Assembly (NCBI GenBank): GCA_038329555.1
Contig: JBBQNC010000055.1
Coordinates: 1 to 14,695, forward strand
DNA from: JALYUA01 sp038329555
GTDB lineage: Bacteria; Acidobacteriota; Thermoanaerobaculia; UBA5066; Gp7-AA6
Length of the DNA stretch: 14,695 bases
Reading direction: 5' to 3'
Shown piece by piece: positions 11,917 to 14,695 of the stretch. The stretch's first letter is position 1; the number at the start of each line of letters is the position of its first letter. A program made the translations under genes and the position numbers. The notes below the pieces were generated by a model. It was not told where the DNA came from. It did no database searches and saw only the letters and a list, made by a program, of their open reading frames with translations.

Positions 11917-14373
11917 TCAGCCCTTCGTGAGGACCGCGCCGCGGACCCCGCCGGCTCCGGTCGCCTCCCGGTCGCGGGCCCGGCCATCGCCGCCCTCGGC
12001 CGGAGTCGGGATGTGCAGGGGCTCCGGATACGGAACCTCGGGGAACCGTTCCGGCCCGAACCGCGCCGGTTTTCCCTGTGCCTTCGACTGGAGCGCCTTC
12101 AGGATCTTCTCGGGCGTGACAGGGATCTCGTCCACGCGGACGCCGACGGCGTCGAAGACGGCGTTCGCGACCGCGGGAGGGATCGGGAGGAGCGGTCCCT
12201 GGCCGACTTCCTTGGCGCCGAACGGGCCGTTCGGGTCGGGGTCTTCGATCAGAAACGTCACCACGTCCGGCATCTCCATGGTCGTCGGGCTCTTGTACTC
12301 GAGCATCGAAGGGAACTTGTGAACGACGTTGCCGTTCACGCCCGAGCGGTAGGACATCTCTTCCATCATCGCCTCGCCCAGGCCCATGTAGACGGAGCCC
12401 TCCACCTGGCCGACCACGAGAGCGGCGTTGATGCACTTGCCGACGTCGTGCGCGATCCAGATCGTGGGCACGGTGTAGATGCCGGTCTCCGGGTCGACGT
12501 CGACCTCGACGACGGCCGCGGAGTAGGAGTACGCGGGCGAGGGTCCCACGCCGGCGCCGCGATATCGGCCCGCGGAAGGAGGCGGAGAGTAGGAGCCGAC
12601 CGTCCCGAGCGTTCCGAACTTCGATTCGGCCGCCACGACCGCTTCGGCGAATGCCAGCCCCTTGTCCGGATCCGCGACGTCGAAGACACGGCCGTCGGCG
12701 AACGCGAGCCGGCCCGCCGGGACTTCGAGCTGCGCGGAGACGGCGGCGACGAGAAGGTCCCGGGCGCGCTCGGCGGCCTGCAGCGCCGCGTTGCCCGTCA
12801 TGAGCGTCACGCGAGAGGAATAGGAGCCGAGATCCACGGGCGTCAGGTCGGTGTCCCCGGTGACGACACGGATGTCGAAGGGATCGATTCCGAGGGTCTC
12901 GGCCACGATGTAGGCGAGGATCGAATCGCTCCCCTGTCCGATGTCCGTCGACCCGCAGAACACCGTCACGCCCCCGCTGCGGTCGAGCTTCAGCTGGACT
13001 CCCGATTGGGGCATCGAGTTCCAGTAGATGGGAAGTCCGGCGCCCGAGATGTAGGAGGAGCACGCGAGCCCCAGTCCGCGGCCCGGCGGGAGCCTGCCGC
13101 GCCGTTCCTTCCAACCGGAGGCGGCCACGACCTTCTCGATGCAGGCGCCGAGCCCCATCGAGCCGATCCGCAGGAAGTTCGCCGTGAGGGACCCGGGCGG
13201 CTGCAGGTGCGCGAGGCGCATCTCGGCCGGGTCGAGCCCGAGATCGCACGCGATCGCGTCGAGCTGCGCTTCGAGCGCGAAGCGGGGCTGCGGCGTCCCG
13301 TGCCCGCGCTTGGGTCCGCAGGGCGGCTTGTTCGTGAACACCCGGGCGCCATCGAAGCGATAGGCGGGTACCTCGTAGGTGACCGTCTGGAGCGCCCCCG
13401 TGTAATAGGTCGAGGCGACGCCGTAAGAACCGTACGCGCCGCCGTCGAGCACGGTCTGGAAGTGCATGGCGGTGATGGCGCCGTCGTTTCGCGCGCCCGT
13501 GCGCACCCGCATCAGGGTCGGATGCCTTCCGCGATGGCAGTAGAAGACCTCCTCGCGCGTGAGGCAGATCTTGACGGGCCGGCGGGTCACGCGCGAGAGA
13601 TGCGCGACGACGATCTCGTGGCTGAAGGGATCGGACTTGCCGCCGAACCCGCCGCCGTTCGGGGTCGCGATCACGCGAATCCGCGCGGCCGGCATCTCGA
13701 GAACCTTCGCGAGGGCGCGATGGACGTCATGGGGGGTCTGCGTCGCGCTCCAGAGCGTCAGCTTCCCGTCGGGCCCGAAGTCAGCGAGCGCCGCGTGCTG
13801 CTCGAGCGGCAGGTGGGTGCTTCCCTCGTAGAAATAGAGGTTGTCCCAGATCCGATCGGCGCGCTCGAACCCGGCCTCCAGGTCGCCGAACTCCATCGAG
13901 ACGAGCTTGTGGAAGTTGCCGAGGTCGCCGTAATCGTGGATGCGGGGCGAGGGCGTGGAAATCGCCTCCTCGATCGAGCCGATCGGCTTCCAGTCCTCGT
14001 ACTCGACCTCGATCGCGGCGAGCGCCGCGTCCGCCGCGGCCTCGTCGACGGCCGCCACCGCCGCGATGGGGTCGCCCACGAAGCGAACGCGGTCGACGCA
14101 CAGGGCGTGCTCGTCCTGGGAGACCGGGAGGATCCCGAACGCGATCGGAAGATCCGCTCCCGTCGCGACCGCGAGTACCCCTGGCGCCGCGAGGGCCTTC
14201 GACGCGTCGACGCGCACGAGCCGGGCGTGCGCGCGCCTGGAGCGCAGGAGCTTGCAGTGGAGCATCCGGGGCAGCACGAGGTCGTCGGCGAAGCGCGTCT
14301 GTCCCGTCACCTTCGCGGCCGCGTCGACCTTCGCCCAGGGACGGCCGACGATGCGCGTCCGGGGGCGGCTCAC
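11917..14373 (-). CDS. Molybdopterin-binding catalytic subunit (4-hydroxybenzoyl-CoA reductase alpha-like)
   Basis: Large Mo subunit of the xanthine dehydrogenase family, 818 residues from GTG at 14373. N-terminal aldehyde-oxidase hammerhead domain about 15-130; the rest is the Mo-cofactor domain. Visible cofactor motifs are NGGGFGGKSDPF (239-250), CGPKRGHGTPQ (352-362), STDIGQGSDS (475-484) and the catalytic Glu722 in GAKEVGQGPLLPIPPA. The RGHG form of the second motif is that of benzoyl-CoA-type reductases rather than the RGFGGPQ of xanthine dehydrogenases. The open frame extends upstream to 14646, but that overlaps the 2Fe-2S gene in another frame. GTG overlapping its TGA (GTGA) gives the family start SRPRTRIVGRPWAKVD. 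The last 40 residues are a Gly/Arg/Pro-rich extension. The enzyme would need bound Mo-cofactor and maturation factors, none of which are in the window. Confidence 0.93.
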   Translation of the reverse strand: MSRPRTRIVGRPWAKVDAAAKVTGQTRFADDLVLPRMLHCKLLRSRRAHARLVRVDASKALAAPGVLAVATGADLPIAFGILPVSQDEHALCVDRVRFVGDPIAAVAAVDEAAADAALAAIEVEYEDWKPIGSIEEAISTPSPRIHDYGDLGNFHKLVSMEFGDLEAGFERADRIWDNLYFYEGSTHLPLEQHAALADFGPDGKLTLWSATQTPHDVHRALAKVLEMPAARIRVIATPNGGGFGGKSDPFSHEIVVAHLSRVTRRPVKICLTREEVFYCHRGRHPTLMRVRTGARNDGAITAMHFQTVLDGGAYGSYGVASTYYTGALQTVTYEVPAYRFDGARVFTNKPPCGPKRGHGTPQPRFALEAQLDAIACDLGLDPAEMRLAHLQPPGSLTANFLRIGSMGLGACIEKVVAASGWKERRGRLPPGRGLGLACSSYISGAGLPIYWNSMPQSGVQLKLDRSGGVTVFCGSTDIGQGSDSILAYIVAETLGIDPFDIRVVTGDTDLTPVDLGSYSSRVTLMTGNAALQAAERARDLLVAAVSAQLEVPAGRLAFADGRVFDVADPDKGLAFAEAVVAAESKFGTLGTVGSYSPPPSAGRYRGAGVGPSPAYSYSAAVVEVDVDPETGIYTVPTIWIAHDVGKCINAALVVGQVEGSVYMGLGEAMMEEMSYRSGVNGNVVHKFPSMLEYKSPTTMEMPDVVTFLIEDPDPNGPFGAKEVGQGPLLPIPPAVANAVFDAVGVRVDEIPVTPEKILKALQSKAQGKPARFGPERFPEVPYPEPLHIPTPAEGGDGRARDREATGAGGVRGAVLTKG

Positions 14374-14695
14374 CGCGGGCCTCTCGGGACCGGCCCCGAT
14401 CCGAGGACGGGAAGAAGCCCGCTCTCGTCGAAGTCGGTGCCGTAGAGGGATTCTTTCCGCGGAACGGCTTCTTCGCCGCGCATCCAGGCGGCGGCGAGCT
14501 CGACGGCCTCGAAGATCTTGATGTACCCGGTGCAGCGGCAGATGTTGCCGGCGAGCGCCGCCCGGATCCGCGGCAGGTCGGGCGCCGGATCGGCCCCGAG
14601 CAGCGCCTTCGCCGTCAGCAGGATCCCGGGCGTGCAGTAGCCGCACTGCGCCGCCCCGAGGTCCGCGAAGGCCTTCTGAAGCGGATGGAGCCCTC
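14370..14695 (-). CDS. 2Fe-2S electron-transfer subunit of the molybdenum hydroxylase, 5' end outside window
   Basis: Only the C-terminal 107 residues are present. They hold the four cysteines of the helical [2Fe-2S]-binding domain: QCGYCTPGI and NICRCTGYIKIFEAV. The N-terminal plant-ferredoxin-like domain with the other cluster must lie beyond base 14695. The subunit passes electrons between the Mo site and the FAD subunit. After the domain there is a roughly 40-residue tail (MRGEEAVPRKES onward) that is longer than in many homologues. The TGA at 14372-14370 overlaps the GTG start of the large subunit. Gene order small, large, FAD is the same as in the hbaBCD type of 4-hydroxybenzoyl-CoA reductase operon. 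Confidence 0.93.
   Translation of the reverse strand, partial: GLHPLQKAFADLGAAQCGYCTPGILLTAKALLGADPAPDLPRIRAALAGNICRCTGYIKIFEAVELAAAWMRGEEAVPRKESLYGTDFDESGLLPVLGSGPVPRGPR

Noticed and set aside
11906..13249. Upstream part of the open frame that ends in the FAD subunit (would make a 775-residue protein)
   Set aside because: The extension lies entirely inside the molybdopterin gene in another frame and is Arg-rich nonsense; the FAD domain begins at the ATG 11905.
12013..14445. Very long open frame on the plus strand opposite the molybdopterin subunit (810 codons)
   Set aside because: It is an antisense shadow of a well-supported G+C-rich gene; its product is Arg/Gly/Val-rich without any domain, while the minus frame has all family motifs.
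14374..14646. N-terminal extension of the molybdopterin subunit to an ATG at 14646
   Set aside because: This stretch encodes the 2Fe-2S subunit in a different frame with both cysteine pairs intact; the GTG at 14373 gives the family N-terminus.

Overview
The window is a stretch of high-G+C bacterial chromosome. One hand-counted 60-base line of coding sequence (3961-4020) is 72% G+C. Genes are dense and mostly on the minus strand. A SodC with a lipoprotein-type signal, an exported metallo-hydrolase, and small glycine-rich RRM proteins point to a Gram-negative-type soil or sediment bacterium. Acidobacteriota or a similar lineage is my guess; nothing here fixes the phylum.

Left part (1-3074, all minus): a metallo-beta-lactamase-fold hydrolase with a signal peptide, cut by the window edge; a class I glutamine-amidotransferase-like peptidase C26 protein; and an acetyl-CoA C-acetyltransferase (thiolase). 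The gaps between 1.77 and 3.95 kb carry a dispersed 7-base repeat family, consensus about RGTTNTS, present in both orientations. It includes a perfect (GGGTTTT)x4 block that abuts the thiolase start codon.

Middle-left (3075-3947): a low-G+C patch (50% in 3721-3780) with an attC-like integron recombination site at 3214-3289 and a possible small two-helix membrane protein. It looks like a lone integron cassette, bounded by heptad tracts. No integrase is visible.

Centre (3948-6487): a minus-strand operon of a small two-helix membrane protein, an OmpR-type response regulator with an apparent CTG start, and a histidine kinase with no membrane or sensor domain. It is divergent from sodC on the plus strand, which ends in a clear intrinsic terminator.

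Centre-right (6488-10921): a PLP-dependent group II (aromatic-type) amino acid decarboxylase on plus, possibly coupled to a small upstream ORF. It converges with a minus-strand series: mscL with a C-terminal zinc-ribbon tail, a cupin and a ferritin-like di-iron protein. Next come two tandem copies of a 101-residue RRM RNA-binding protein, each followed by its own intrinsic terminator. The 427-base gap upstream of the RRM pair holds a candidate promoter, a structured leader and REP-like palindromes.

Right part (10922-14695, minus): a three-subunit molybdenum hydroxylase in the order 2Fe-2S subunit (partial), molybdopterin subunit, FAD subunit. The FAD subunit has a four-cysteine insert typical of 4-hydroxybenzoyl-CoA reductase, so anaerobic aromatic metabolism is a plausible role. 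The thiolase could in principle work in the same acyl-CoA economy, but it is 8 kb away.
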